From the NCBI RefSeq assembly GCF_009789555.1, contig NZ_CP046902.1, positions 2,620,001-2,684,000 of the forward strand: a stretch of DNA of 64,000 nt, in the 5' to 3' direction. A model generated the notes under the pieces. The model was not told where the DNA came from. It saw nothing but the letters and a program-made list of their open reading frames with translations, and made no database searches. Position 1 is the stretch's first letter. Every line of letters starts with the position of its first letter. Positions 16,415-28,330 of the stretch are shown piece after piece. The stretch comes from Stutzerimonas stutzeri (GTDB lineage Bacteria > Pseudomonadota > Gammaproteobacteria > Pseudomonadales > Pseudomonadaceae). A program made the position numbers and the translations under genes.

Positions 16415-17026
16415 TCAGCGCTTGTTCTGAAGGGCAGTGCCGAGTACCTGCAGGTAAGCCACCATGGCGTCCATCTCGGTCTTGCCCTTGACGGCGGCTC
16501 CGGCTCGGGCGATGTCTTCATCGCTGTAGGGCACGCCAACGGCGCGCAGCGCTTTCATTTTCTTGGCGGTGTCCTTGCCATCCAGGGTGTCTTCTACCAG
16601 CCAGGGGTAAGAAGGCATCTTCGATTCGGGCACGACGTTGCGCGGGTTGTAGAGATGGGCGCGGTGCCAGTCGTCGGAGTAGCGACCACCGACACGGGCC
16701 AGGTCCGGCCCGGTGCGCTTGGAGCCCCACAGGAACGGATGGTCGTAGACGCTTTCGCCAGCGACCGAGTAATGGCCGTAGCGCTCGGTCTCGGCACGGA
16801 ACGGTCGGATCATCTGCGAGTGGCAGCCAACGCAGCCTTCGCGGATATACAGGTCACGACCTTCCAGCTGGAGCGCGGTGTAGGGCTTCATGCCTTCGAC
16901 CGGCTCGTTGACGACGTCCTGGAAGAACAGCGGCACGATCTGAGTCAGACCACCGATGCTCACCGCGAGGATCATGAACAGGGCCAGCAGGCCAACGTTC
17001 TTTTCGAGTATTTCGTGCTTCTTCAT
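16415..17026 (-). CDS. ccoO: CcoO, monoheme cytochrome c subunit of cbb3 oxidase (distal copy)
   Basis: A 203-residue subunit, near twin of the proximal CcoO: one N-terminal membrane helix and heme site CVGCH at 65-69. Most differences fall in the C-terminal third (VEDTLDGKD, ARAGAAVKG) and the first few codons. It sits 11 bases after ccoN and about 100 bases before ccoP. Confidence 0.96.
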   Translation of the reverse strand: MKKHEILEKNVGLLALFMILAVSIGGLTQIVPLFFQDVVNEPVEGMKPYTALQLEGRDLYIREGCVGCHSQMIRPFRAETERYGHYSVAGESVYDHPFLWGSKRTGPDLARVGGRYSDDWHRAHLYNPRNVVPESKMPSYPWLVEDTLDGKDTAKKMKALRAVGVPYSDEDIARAGAAVKGKTEMDAMVAYLQVLGTALQNKR

Positions 17027-17037
17027 CAGTTGGCTCC

Positions 17038-18462
17038 TCAGGCGATCTGCGCGACGGCTGCGTTTTCGGCTGGCTTGGAGGCACTTACGGTGCGCCAGGT
17101 GTTGTAAGCCATCAGCAGCATGCCGGCGAAGAAGATTGCGCCGCCGATCATGCGGACCACGAAGCCCGGATGGCTCGCTTCAAGCGCTTCTGCAAAGGAG
17201 TAGGTAAGGGTGCCGTCTTCGTTGATCGCACGCCACATCAGGCCCTGCGCGATCCCGTTGACCCACATCGAGGCGATGTAGAGCACGGTGCCGATGGTGG
17301 CCAGCCAGAAGTGGGTGTTGATCAGGCCGATGCTGTACATCTGCTCGCGACCGAAGACCTTCGGAATCAGGTGGTACAGGGCACCAATGGAAACCATCGC
17401 GACCCAGCCGAGCGCCCCGGCGTGAACATGGCCGATGGTCCAGTCGGTGTAGTGCGACAGCGCGTTGACCGTCTTGATCGCCATCATCGGGCCTTCGAAC
17501 GTCGACATGCCGTAGAACGCCAGGGAGACGACCAGGAAGCGCAGGATCGGATCGCTGCGCAGCTTATGCCAGGCGCCCGACAGGGTCATCATGCCGTTGA
17601 TCATGCCACCCCAGCTCGGTGCGAGCAGGATCAGCGACATCACCATGCCCAGGCTTTGCGCCCAGTCCGGCAGTGCGGTGTAGTGCAGGTGGTGCGGGCC
17701 GGCCCAGATGTAAACGGTGATCAGCGCCCAGAAGTGAACGATCGACAGGCGATACGAATACACGGGGCGCTCGGCCTGTTTCGGAACGAAGTAGTACATG
17801 ATCCCGAGGAAGCCGGCTGTGAGGAAGAAGCCCACGGCATTGTGGCCATACCACCATTGCACCATCGCATCGGTCGCACCGGCATACAGCGAGTAGGATT
17901 TCGTCGCAGTGACCGGGATTTCCAGGTTGTTGACGATATGCAGGATCGCCACCGTCAGGATGAACGCGCCGAAGAACCAGTTACCCACATAGATATGCTT
18001 GTTCTTGCGCGTGGCCAGTGTGCCGAAGAACACGATTGCGTAGGCCACCCAGACGATGGTGATGAGGATGTCGATCGGCCATTCCAGCTCGGCGTATTCC
18101 TTGGAGCTGGTGAAGCCCAGCGGAAGGGAAATCGCCGCGAGCAGGATGACCAGTTGCCAGCCCCAGAACGTGAACGCGGCCAGCTTGGGCGCGAACAGTG
18201 TGGTCTGGCAGGTGCGCTGGACGGAATAATAGGATGTTGCGAACAATGCGCAGCCGCCGAAGGCGAAAATTACCGCGTTGGTATGTAAGGGTCGCAAGCG
18301 GCCAAAGCTGGTCCAGGGCAGATCGAAGTTGAGGAACGGCCAAGCCAACTGTGCTGCGATGAAAACGCCGAGCCCCATCCCGACGATTCCCCACACCACC
18401 GTCATAACGGCGAATTGGCGGACCACCTTGTAGTCGTAGGCGGTACTGGTTGCTGTGTTCAT
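17038..18462 (-). CDS. ccoN: CcoN, catalytic subunit I of cbb3 oxidase (distal copy)
   Basis: A 474-residue, 12-helix catalytic subunit with heme and CuB ligands at His60, His207, Tyr251, His257 and His258 by count, the numbering I recall for the P. stutzeri cbb3 structure. ATG 18462 was chosen; the 48 residues upstream to 18606 are unlike the family and would overlap the regulatory region. An Anr box (18568-18581) lies 106 bases upstream, so this operon should be induced at low oxygen. It heads a three-gene ccoNOP operon. Confidence 0.96.
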   Translation of the reverse strand: MNTATSTAYDYKVVRQFAVMTVVWGIVGMGLGVFIAAQLAWPFLNFDLPWTSFGRLRPLHTNAVIFAFGGCALFATSYYSVQRTCQTTLFAPKLAAFTFWGWQLVILLAAISLPLGFTSSKEYAELEWPIDILITIVWVAYAIVFFGTLATRKNKHIYVGNWFFGAFILTVAILHIVNNLEIPVTATKSYSLYAGATDAMVQWWYGHNAVGFFLTAGFLGIMYYFVPKQAERPVYSYRLSIVHFWALITVYIWAGPHHLHYTALPDWAQSLGMVMSLILLAPSWGGMINGMMTLSGAWHKLRSDPILRFLVVSLAFYGMSTFEGPMMAIKTVNALSHYTDWTIGHVHAGALGWVAMVSIGALYHLIPKVFGREQMYSIGLINTHFWLATIGTVLYIASMWVNGIAQGLMWRAINEDGTLTYSFAEALEASHPGFVVRMIGGAIFFAGMLLMAYNTWRTVSASKPAENAAVAQIA

Positions 18463-18542
18463 GTATGGGCTTCCATCCACGGTAGTGAGCATGTTTTTGT
18501 TGCGTTGAGCAGGCATTTCTTCAAAAGAACGCGGGGGCAAGG

Positions 18543-19226
18543 ATGGGCAAAGGGCAAACGGCTGGTATTGACGCTGATCAATACTCCCAGGGCGGTGAAA
18601 TCCCACTCGTTCGGCGCGATGACCCGCGCCACGGGGCTTTCAGCAGTCTGATACTCGCGCATGGGGCGGGTGCTCCGATGGACAGCCCGTTCATGCAGGA
18701 GATGACCGAACGACTCGTGGAGCGTGGCATTGCGGTCTTTCGCTTCGAGTTCGCCTACATGGCGGAACGGCGGATGACGGGGCGCAGGCGACCGCCCAAT
18801 CCGCAGGCGCAGCTGTTGCAGCAATGGCGGGAGGTGTACCGGTCGGTGCGACAGCAAACCGCAGGGGTTCTGGCGGTCGGTGGCAAGTCGATGGGAGGAC
18901 GGATGGCAAGTCTGCTGGCCGACGAACTCCAGGTCGATGCGCTCGTGTGTCTGGGATATCCCTTCTACGCCGCCGGCAAGCCGGAAAAACCCAGGGTCGC
19001 CCACCTGGGTGAGTTGCGCACCCCGACACTGATCGTCCAGGGCGAGCGTGACGCGTTGGGCGACCGGGAGGCGGTCGGCGTCTATTCATTATCGCCGGCG
19101 ATTGCCCTCCATTGGCTGGCGGCAGCGGACCACGATCTCAAGCCGCTCAAGAAGTCGGGGCTGACTCACGCGCAGCACCTGGACGCTGCGGCCGATGTCG
19201 TTGCGGCATTCTTGCGCGGTCTTTAA
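18543..19226 (+). CDS. alpha/beta-fold hydrolase, KANL3/Tex30-like
   Basis: About 227 residues. Early strand and oxyanion segment LILAHGAGAPMDSPFM, nucleophile elbow GGKSMGGR and a late histidine in HDLKPLKKSG give a plausible catalytic set, with Asp in GERDALG. Such proteins are annotated as dienelactone-hydrolase-like; substrate unknown. The start at ATG 18543, behind GGGGGCAAGG, is the only in-frame ATG that keeps the first strand, but it places the Anr box inside codons 9-13, so the real start may be a later non-ATG codon. Divergent from ccoN. Confidence 0.8.
   Translation: MGKGQTAGIDADQYSQGGEIPLVRRDDPRHGAFSSLILAHGAGAPMDSPFMQEMTERLVERGIAVFRFEFAYMAERRMTGRRRPPNPQAQLLQQWREVYRSVRQQTAGVLAVGGKSMGGRMASLLADELQVDALVCLGYPFYAAGKPEKPRVAHLGELRTPTLIVQGERDALGDREAVGVYSLSPAIALHWLAAADHDLKPLKKSGLTHAQHLDAAADVVAAFLRGL
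18568..18581. promoter_or_regulatory. Anr/FNR box upstream of distal ccoN
   Basis: TTGACGCTGATCAA fits TTGAT-N4-ATCAA at nine of ten defined bases, the same single change (T to C at position 5) as the box before hemN. Its centre is about 113 bases from the ccoN start, consistent with a box near -40 of a transcript with a leader of about 70 bases. Confidence 0.8.
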
Positions 19227-19242
19227 GCTGCTCACGGCGACG

Positions 19243-19279
19243 AAAAACGCCCGCTGCAGGGAGCGCTGCGAGCGGGCGT
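19243..19279 (-). terminator. rho-independent terminator of aer
   Basis: ACGCCCGCT (19247-19255) and AGCGGGCGT (19271-19279) form a nine-pair stem; on the minus strand it is followed by five T (19247-19243). It lies 40 bases after the aer stop. Confidence 0.8.
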
Positions 19280-19318
19280 CGTCCAGTCCTGGCCAGTGCA
19301 ACACTGCACCGCGTTCGG

Positions 19319-20887
19319 TCAGCGGTTGAAGCGCTCCACCAGGGTGTACTGCGATTGCGCGGTGAGCGCCAGATCCTCGGAAAGCTGCGCTGAGCTGTTC
19401 GCATCGCCGGAGGTCTGGTCGGCGAGGCGGGCGATATTGCTGACGTTGTGGCTGATCTCCTCGGCGACGGAGCTCTGTTGCTCGGTCGCCGAAGCGATCT
19501 GCGAGGTCATGTCGATGATGCGTCCCACCGCCATACTGATACCTGCCAGTGCCTTGTCCGCGTCGATCACCCGTTCAACGCCGCGGCTCGCCTGCGTGCG
19601 GCCTTGCTCGGTGGTCTCGACGGCCTGGCGCGCCTGCAACTGAAGTTTCTCGATCAGCTGATGGATCTGGCCTGTCGCGGTGGCGGTACGCTGAGCCAGT
19701 TGGCGAACTTCGTCGGCCACCACCGCGAAGCCACGGCCACTTTCCCCGGCGCGGGCTGCTTCGATGGCGGCATTGAGCGCGAGCAGGTTGGTCTGATCGG
19801 CGATGCTTTTGATCACGTCGACGACCGTACCGATTTCATCGCTGTTGCGTGCCAGCGCGGACACCGCGTCGCCCGTTTCGGTCACGGCGTGCGCCAGCAG
19901 TTCGATGGCCTTGCGGGTCTGGGCGCTGATCTCCTGCCCCTGAGCAGCCAACTGGTTGGCTTGCTCAGTGGCTTCCGCCGCCAGGGCCACATTGCCAGCG
20001 ACTTCCTGCGTCGTAGCGGCCATCTGATTGATCGCGGTGGCGACCTGTTCGGTTTCGTGATGCTGCCGGGTCAGGCCGTCCGAACAGCTGTGGGCCAGCT
20101 CATCGGCTCGCCTGGCTTGTTGTTGCAACTGCACGGCGCTGTCCTGCAGGCGCGTCAAACAGGTTTTCAGGCGCGCATGTTCGCTGAGCATCGCCATTTC
20201 CAGGCGGGCTTCGGCGCCCTGGCTGTCGGTATACATCCGTGCGATCAGTGGATCGCTCATCGATTGTTCGGCGAGCCGCACCAGGCGGTTGACGCCACGC
20301 ATCTGCCAGTGACGGCCAGCGAGCCCCAATGGCACGGATAGCAGTGCGGCCAACGCAAAACCCCAGATGTGATCGAGCCACACTCCGACCAGGAAGCCGA
20401 CCTGGCTGGTCAGAATGAAAGGCATCCAGTTGATGGCGAACGACGTCCACTTGTCTCGCCGCGCAATGCCGTTTTTGCCTGTATTGAGGCGCGCATAGAG
20501 TGCCTCGGCCCGTTTTACCTGTTCACGGGTGGGCTTGGTGCGGACCGATTCATACCCGATGACGTTGCGCTGCATGTCGAGCACTGGCGTTACGTAGGCG
20601 TTGACCCAGTAATGATCGCCATCCTTGCGCCGATTCTTGACGATGCCCATCCAGGGCTTGCCGTCCTTGAGCGTCGCCCACATATGCGCGAATACCGCCG
20701 ACGGCACGTCGGGGTGGCGGATGAGGTTGTGCGGAGCGCCGATGAGTTCACCGCGCTCAAAGCCGCTGACCTCGGCGAAGATGTCGTTGCAATAGCTGAT
20801 CTTGCCTTTCAGGTCGGTCGTGGAGATCAGTCGCTGCTGGTCCGGAAACGCGTACTCGCGCTGGGTGATGGGCTGGTTGTTTCGCAT
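19319..20887 (-). CDS. aer: Aer-type aerotaxis receptor (PAS methyl-accepting chemotaxis protein)
   Basis: A 522-residue receptor. An N-terminal PAS domain (about residues 10-120, with FAEVSGFERGELIG and HPDVPSAVFAHMW) should bind FAD and sense redox state. A membrane segment follows (about 155-190), then a HAMP-like link and the signalling hairpin with IADQTNLLALNAAIEAARAG. There is no periplasmic sensor domain, typical for Aer. It steers swimming toward favourable oxygen or energy levels. It neighbours the oxidase genes as in P. aeruginosa. Confidence 0.94.
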   Translation of the reverse strand: MRNNQPITQREYAFPDQQRLISTTDLKGKISYCNDIFAEVSGFERGELIGAPHNLIRHPDVPSAVFAHMWATLKDGKPWMGIVKNRRKDGDHYWVNAYVTPVLDMQRNVIGYESVRTKPTREQVKRAEALYARLNTGKNGIARRDKWTSFAINWMPFILTSQVGFLVGVWLDHIWGFALAALLSVPLGLAGRHWQMRGVNRLVRLAEQSMSDPLIARMYTDSQGAEARLEMAMLSEHARLKTCLTRLQDSAVQLQQQARRADELAHSCSDGLTRQHHETEQVATAINQMAATTQEVAGNVALAAEATEQANQLAAQGQEISAQTRKAIELLAHAVTETGDAVSALARNSDEIGTVVDVIKSIADQTNLLALNAAIEAARAGESGRGFAVVADEVRQLAQRTATATGQIHQLIEKLQLQARQAVETTEQGRTQASRGVERVIDADKALAGISMAVGRIIDMTSQIASATEQQSSVAEEISHNVSNIARLADQTSGDANSSAQLSEDLALTAQSQYTLVERFNR

Positions 20888-21012
20888 GGGTACGCCTGGC
20901 GGTTCGAGGTGGGCTGGTGCGGGTTTCTTATTGTCATGTGATTGTCTTTATTAGCGGCCATCGGTTCGATTAGTTAAATGCGATCGACGGATGGCTGCAC
21001 GCATAAAGCAGA

Positions 21013-21044
21013 ACGCCCGCCGCAGCAACGCTGCAGGCGGGCGT
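21013..21044 (-). terminator. terminator candidate of acnA
   Basis: ACGCCCGC (21013-21020) and GCGGGCGT (21037-21044) with an inner GCAG/CTGC pairing form a long stem 25 bases past the acnA stop. The T content after it on the minus strand is modest (TTCTGCTTT). Confidence 0.65.
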
Positions 21045-21068
21045 ATCGAGCGGCTGCGCCAGAGGGCT

Positions 21069-23744
<2,676 letters not shown>

Positions 23745-23838
23745 TCGTCTCTCCTTGTGCCCGCACGGTCGGGCTGACTGAGTAGGGAGCGGTCTGTTGA
23801 ACTGGCTCCTGGCGAATCGTTTCGCCACGAACCGGTTG

Positions 23839-23863
23839 CCAATTCCAATTGGCGTGGAATTGG
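23839..23863. promoter_or_regulatory. inverted repeat upstream of acnA, possible operator
   Basis: CCAATTCCA (23839-23847) and TGGAATTGG (23855-23863) are perfect inverted arms around seven bases, in the acnA-rlmM divergent region, 95 bases upstream of acnA. It could bind a dimeric regulator. No regulator family is assigned. Confidence 0.45.
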
Positions 23864-24032
23864 GCCAGGGCACGCATCAGCGGCGCTGATGCGGACCCCA
23901 GTGATTCCGAGCTGACTGTTCACTGGACCGGGACAGCGAGCCTGGGGTTCCCCAGTCGGTTATCATGCCCGGCTTTGGTCGCAGAGCGCTTCGGTGCCCC
24001 CGCGCCTTCGCGCCCACGACAGGATTGTTACC

Positions 24033-25082
24033 ATGAAAACGCTGCTGTTGCATTGTCGCCCCGGCTTCGAAAACGAAGTGTGTGCCGAAATCAGCGACCA
24101 GGCGGCTCGCCTGGGCGTGGCGGGCTACGCCAAGGCAAAGCCGAACAGCGCCTGCGCGCAATTCATTTGCAACGAGCCGGAAGAGGCGCAGCGACTGATG
24201 CGCGGCGTGCGCTTCGCCCGCTTGATCTTTGCCCGGCAGTGGGCGCGCGGCGAGCCCCTGGCGTTGCCGGAAACCGATCGCATCGGCGTACTGCTCGAAG
24301 CGCTCAAGGCCTACCCGGTATGTGGCAGCCTATGGCTGGAGGTGCTGGATACCAACGACGGCAAGGAACTGTCGAACTTCTGCCGCAAGTTCGAGGCACC
24401 GTTACGCAAGGCGCTGATCAAGGCGGGGAGACTGGTCGAAGAGGGCACCGGGCCACGTCTGTTGCTGACTTTCCAAAGCGGGCGCGAGGTGTTTCTCGGG
24501 ATTGCCGAAGCGGACAACAGCGCCATGTGGCCGATGGGTATTCCACGGCTGAAGTTTCCGCGGCAGGCACCGAGCCGTTCGACGCTGAAACTGGAAGAAG
24601 CCTGGCATCACTTCATCCCGCGCGAGCAATGGGATACGCGTCTGGCCGCCGGCATGACGGCGGTGGATCTGGGTGCATCGCCGGGCGGCTGGACCTGGCA
24701 ACTGGTCAACCGGGACATTGAAGTGATGGCCGTGGACAACGGACCGATGAACGAGGAACTGCTCGAGTCCGGTCTGGTTGGCCATTACCGGGCCGACGGT
24801 TTCGCCTTCCGTCCGAAGCGACCGGTGGACTGGATGGTCTGTGACATCGTCGAGAAGCCGGCGAAGAATGCCGCGCTGCTGGAAACATGGATCGGCGAAG
24901 GCTTGTGCCGCGAGGCGGTGGTCAACCTCAAGCTGCCGATGAAGCAGCGCTATGCCGAGGTGAAGCGGCTGCTGGAACGCATCGCCGACGGGCTTGCCCA
25001 ACGCGGGGTGAAGGCCAGCATCGGGTGCAAGCAGCTTTACCATGATCGCGAGGAAGTGACCTGCCATCTGCGCCGGCTGTGA
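24033..25082 (+). CDS. rlmM: 23S rRNA 2'-O-ribose C2498 methyltransferase RlmM
   Basis: A 349-residue cytoplasmic enzyme that methylates cytidine 2498 of 23S rRNA using SAM. An N-terminal THUMP-like region precedes a Rossmann methyltransferase domain with the SAM motif AVDLGASPGGWTW (about residues 210-222), and the acidic DIVEKPAKNA with KLPMKQRYAEV carry catalytic Lys and Asp. ATG 24033 gives the normal N-terminus MKTLLLHCRPGFE. It is transcribed away from acnA. Confidence 0.95.
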   Translation: MKTLLLHCRPGFENEVCAEISDQAARLGVAGYAKAKPNSACAQFICNEPEEAQRLMRGVRFARLIFARQWARGEPLALPETDRIGVLLEALKAYPVCGSLWLEVLDTNDGKELSNFCRKFEAPLRKALIKAGRLVEEGTGPRLLLTFQSGREVFLGIAEADNSAMWPMGIPRLKFPRQAPSRSTLKLEEAWHHFIPREQWDTRLAAGMTAVDLGASPGGWTWQLVNRDIEVMAVDNGPMNEELLESGLVGHYRADGFAFRPKRPVDWMVCDIVEKPAKNAALLETWIGEGLCREAVVNLKLPMKQRYAEVKRLLERIADGLAQRGVKASIGCKQLYHDREEVTCHLRRL

Positions 25083-25147
25083 CGCCCTGACGGGGTGACC
25101 GCACGATCTGCCTGGGCGACAATGCCGTCCTGTTTTAGGAGCCTGTG

Positions 25148-25399
25148 ATGTCTCAATCTGCTGAACTGTCTGCCGACGCGGTACTCGATGCCAGCGGCCT
25201 GAACTGTCCCGAACCGGTGATGATGTTGCACAACAAGGTGCGCGGGCTCGGCGGCGGCGAGCTGCTCAAGGTCATCGCGACCGATCCGTCCACCCAGCGC
25301 GATATTCCCAAGTTCTGCGTTTTCCTCGGCCACGAGCTGGTGGAGCAGCAGACCGACGAGGACACCTACGTCTACTGGATTCGCAAGAAGGCGGACTGA
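25148..25399 (+). CDS. tusA: sulfur carrier TusA
   Basis: An 83-residue cytoplasmic protein with the hallmark LNCPEPVMM, active Cys20. TusA takes persulfide from IscS and passes it on for tRNA 2-thiouridine synthesis and other sulfur uses. ATG 25148 follows AGGAG at a normal distance; a GTG three bases upstream is the alternative. It follows rlmM by 65 bases. Confidence 0.95.
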   Translation: MSQSAELSADAVLDASGLNCPEPVMMLHNKVRGLGGGELLKVIATDPSTQRDIPKFCVFLGHELVEQQTDEDTYVYWIRKKAD

Positions 25400-25439
25400 A
25401 CCTGTGCCGAGCGGATAGAACGCGCTGCAATGCCGCCGC

Positions 25440-25799
25440 TCAGATACAGGGTGGCAGAAACGCCAGTTGCAGCCCGACGAATACCGTTGCCAGCGCGGCG
25501 ATGAAATGGATTCCCGATGCGACCTTGGTCACGAAGACTTGCCGTTCGTCGAGATCGTGCGGGGGCCGCGACAGTTTCCAGGACCGCCGGCCCAACCCTA
25601 GCAACAGTGCGACGACGATCAGGGTGATAACGCCGAAACTGACGTTCAGCCAGTTGAATATGCCTTGCTCGGGAGGCGGCGGCGCGATCGAGCAGACCAC
25701 CGCGTGCGAACCGTACATCGCTGCGAACCAGAGACTCCAGATCGCCAGCCCGAACGGAATCTGCACCGGATGGAAGACCGAGGTACGACGGTATCTCAT
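25440..25799 (-). CDS. small membrane protein of the caa3 oxidase locus
   Basis: A 119-residue protein with about three transmembrane helices (residues 15-38, 50-72 and 93-115) and no recognised motif. Its ATG at 25799 overlaps the stop of the oxidase subunit I/III gene (ATGA), so it is coupled to the oxidase and may be an accessory or subunit IV-like protein. Function unknown. Confidence 0.75.
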   Translation of the reverse strand: MRYRRTSVFHPVQIPFGLAIWSLWFAAMYGSHAVVCSIAPPPPEQGIFNWLNVSFGVITLIVVALLLGLGRRSWKLSRPPHDLDERQVFVTKVASGIHFIAALATVFVGLQLAFLPPCI

Positions 25800-28330
25800 C
25801 AGGCACCTCCCCACGCGGCCGGGAACAGGACGATGGCTGCATAGGCGCTCCAGACCACGCCCAGGTTGTAGTACCAGAGCTGCTCGACCACCACCGGTTC
25901 GTAGGGCGCCTTTTCACCCACGTAGCCGAAATGCACGCGCAACATCTGCAACAGCGTGCAGACAGTCGCAAGGCCGCAGTGAATCAGGCTGTAGGCGAGG
26001 ATCACGAATATCACCGCGTCATGGGCGGTTTCGGTCAGGCGCAGATCAGCGCTCAGCAAAACCCACAGCAGGGCGCCGAACTGCACCACGCCTATCGCGG
26101 AAACGATGCCGAGATTTCGCAGCAGGTGAGTGGTCTCGCCACGCCGCAGTCGTGCCGGTATGACCCGCATCCACAGCGTCCCGACACTCAACAGCACCGC
26201 ACTGGCCAACATCAGCCAGCCATTGAGCGCCGAATGCTCCGGCACCTGCCACTGTGGCGAAACGGTCCAGAGATAAAACCAGCCGAACAACAACGACAGG
26301 TAGAGCGTGCCGTTGGCCAGCAGCGTGACGCCCATGCCCCACAAGCCGGGGCCATCGAATGTCCGCGAATGCAGCGGCGGCTCACCGGGCTGCGTGTGTG
26401 CATCCGGAGCGGCGACCGGGTGCGCGCCGTTTTCCCACGACCAGCGAAACAGCACGATGAGCGTGGCAACGGTGGCGAGGAGGGCGACCCAGTAGAACTT
26501 GCTCAACAGGCTCAGGCAGAGCACCGCCAGAAACACCGACGCCACGAACGGCCACCAGCTGTTGCCGGGCAAATGGATGATTTCGCGCACGTTGCCGGTC
26601 AGCGGGTCCGAGCCCCAGGTTTCCCTGCGACCGTGGTCGATGGTCTTCAGCGCATGCTCGCCGCGCGCGATGCTCTGCGGCAGCTCTGGATCTTTCCAAA
26701 GAGGATGACGGTCAGTGATATCCGGCAGGCTGACGAAATTGTACGGACTGGGCGGCAAGCTGGTCGCCCACTCCAGCGTATCGGCGTTCCAGGGATTGGT
26801 CCTGGCCGGCTGGCCGAAGCGGAAGTGCAACACGATGTCCAGCAAAATGGTGCCGATGCCGATGGCCATGATGAAACTGCCGATCGAGGAGATCAGGTTG
26901 GGTATGTCCCAGCCCAGGCCCGTGTCGTAGGTATAGACCCGGCGCGGCATGCCGAGCAGGCCGGTCCAGTGCATGATCAGGAAGGTCGTGTTGAAGCCGA
27001 TGAACACCAGCCAGAATCCCCAGCGACCGAGGCGCACCGAGGGCATGCGCCCGGAAAAATGCGGCAGCCAGTAATACAGTCCGGCCATCAGCGGGAAGAA
27101 CATGCCGCCGACCAGTACGTAGTGCATGTGCGCGACGACGAAGTGAGTATCGTGGACCTGCCAGTCAAAGGGCACCAATGCGACCATCACGCCGGTCAGG
27201 CCGCCGCAGACGAACACGATCAGAAACCCCACCAGCCAGAGCATCGGCACGTGATACGCCGGCTTGCCCAGCCACAAGGTCGCGATCCAGGCAAAGACCT
27301 GCACACCGGTGGGAATCGCCACCAGCATGCTCGCCGCCGAGAAAAAGCCCAGCGCCAGTGCCGGGATGCCCACCGTGAACATGTGATGGACCCAGAGCCC
27401 GAAGCTGAGAAAGCCGGTCGTCAGTACGCCGAGCACCACCCAGCGATAACCCACCAGGGGCCGCTGGCAGAACACCGGCAACAGTGTCGAGACGATGCCT
27501 GCGCCAGGCAGGAAAATGATGTACACCTCGGGGTGACCGAACAGCCAGAACAGGTGCTGCCAGAGCACCGGATCGCCGCCCCTGGCGGTGTCGAAGAACG
27601 GCAGGTCGGCGGCGCGTTCCAGCTCCAGCAGGATGCTGCCGAGGATCAGCGGCGGGAACCCGAACACGATCATCAGCGCCATCACCAGGATGTACCACGC
27701 GTACAGCGGCATCTTGTGCAGGGCCATGCCGTTGGTGCGGGTGCGCAGGATCGACACCACCAGTTCGACACCCGCACTGACGGCGGAAATCTCGACGAAG
27801 GTGATGCCCAGCAGCCAGAAGTCGGAATTGACGCCGGGCATGTGCGAGGCGCTCGACAGCGGGGTGTACATGAACCAGCCGGCTTTCGGGGCGATGCCGA
27901 GAAACACGCTGGACAGCAGGATGATGCCGCCGAACAGGTAACAGTAATACCCAAGTGCCGACAGCCGCGGAAAGATCAGATCGCGCGCGCCGATCATCTT
28001 CGGAATCAGGTAAACCGCCAGACCTTCCATCATCGGCACGGCGAACAGGAACATCATCACCGAGCCGTGCATGGTGAAGACCTGGTTGTAGACGTCCGGC
28101 TCCATCAGGACGTAGCCGGGCATCGCCAGCTGCGTGCGAATCAGCATCGCCATCAGGCCGCCGATCAGGAAGAACACCCCGCCCGTAATGAGGAACCGCA
28201 GACCGATGCTGGTGTGGTTGACGATAGTCAGCGCGCGCCAGCCGCGAGGATTGCCCCACACGTCGTTGAACTGGTCGTGAAGCTGATCCGGGTCGGTAGA
28301 GGGGGCGCTGCCCCTGAACGAAGCATTCAT
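25799..28330 (-). CDS. cytochrome c oxidase subunit I/III fusion (caa3 type)
   Basis: An 843-residue inner-membrane protein. Residues 1 to about 560 are the catalytic subunit I: TMHGSVMMF (heme a ligand), LFGHPEVYI (CuB His and cross-linked Tyr, with the A1-family Glu), HHMFTVG, and the heme ligands in THFVVAHMHY. From about 600 on, helices such as WGMGVTLLANGTLYLSLLFG and the end HFGYVGE belong to subunit III. The fusion puts oxygen reduction and the proton-pump support in one chain. It follows coxB by overlap (ATG 28330, coxB stop 28327). Confidence 0.93.
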   Translation of the reverse strand: MNASFRGSAPSTDPDQLHDQFNDVWGNPRGWRALTIVNHTSIGLRFLITGGVFFLIGGLMAMLIRTQLAMPGYVLMEPDVYNQVFTMHGSVMMFLFAVPMMEGLAVYLIPKMIGARDLIFPRLSALGYYCYLFGGIILLSSVFLGIAPKAGWFMYTPLSSASHMPGVNSDFWLLGITFVEISAVSAGVELVVSILRTRTNGMALHKMPLYAWYILVMALMIVFGFPPLILGSILLELERAADLPFFDTARGGDPVLWQHLFWLFGHPEVYIIFLPGAGIVSTLLPVFCQRPLVGYRWVVLGVLTTGFLSFGLWVHHMFTVGIPALALGFFSAASMLVAIPTGVQVFAWIATLWLGKPAYHVPMLWLVGFLIVFVCGGLTGVMVALVPFDWQVHDTHFVVAHMHYVLVGGMFFPLMAGLYYWLPHFSGRMPSVRLGRWGFWLVFIGFNTTFLIMHWTGLLGMPRRVYTYDTGLGWDIPNLISSIGSFIMAIGIGTILLDIVLHFRFGQPARTNPWNADTLEWATSLPPSPYNFVSLPDITDRHPLWKDPELPQSIARGEHALKTIDHGRRETWGSDPLTGNVREIIHLPGNSWWPFVASVFLAVLCLSLLSKFYWVALLATVATLIVLFRWSWENGAHPVAAPDAHTQPGEPPLHSRTFDGPGLWGMGVTLLANGTLYLSLLFGWFYLWTVSPQWQVPEHSALNGWLMLASAVLLSVGTLWMRVIPARLRRGETTHLLRNLGIVSAIGVVQFGALLWVLLSADLRLTETAHDAVIFVILAYSLIHCGLATVCTLLQMLRVHFGYVGEKAPYEPVVVEQLWYYNLGVVWSAYAAIVLFPAAWGGA

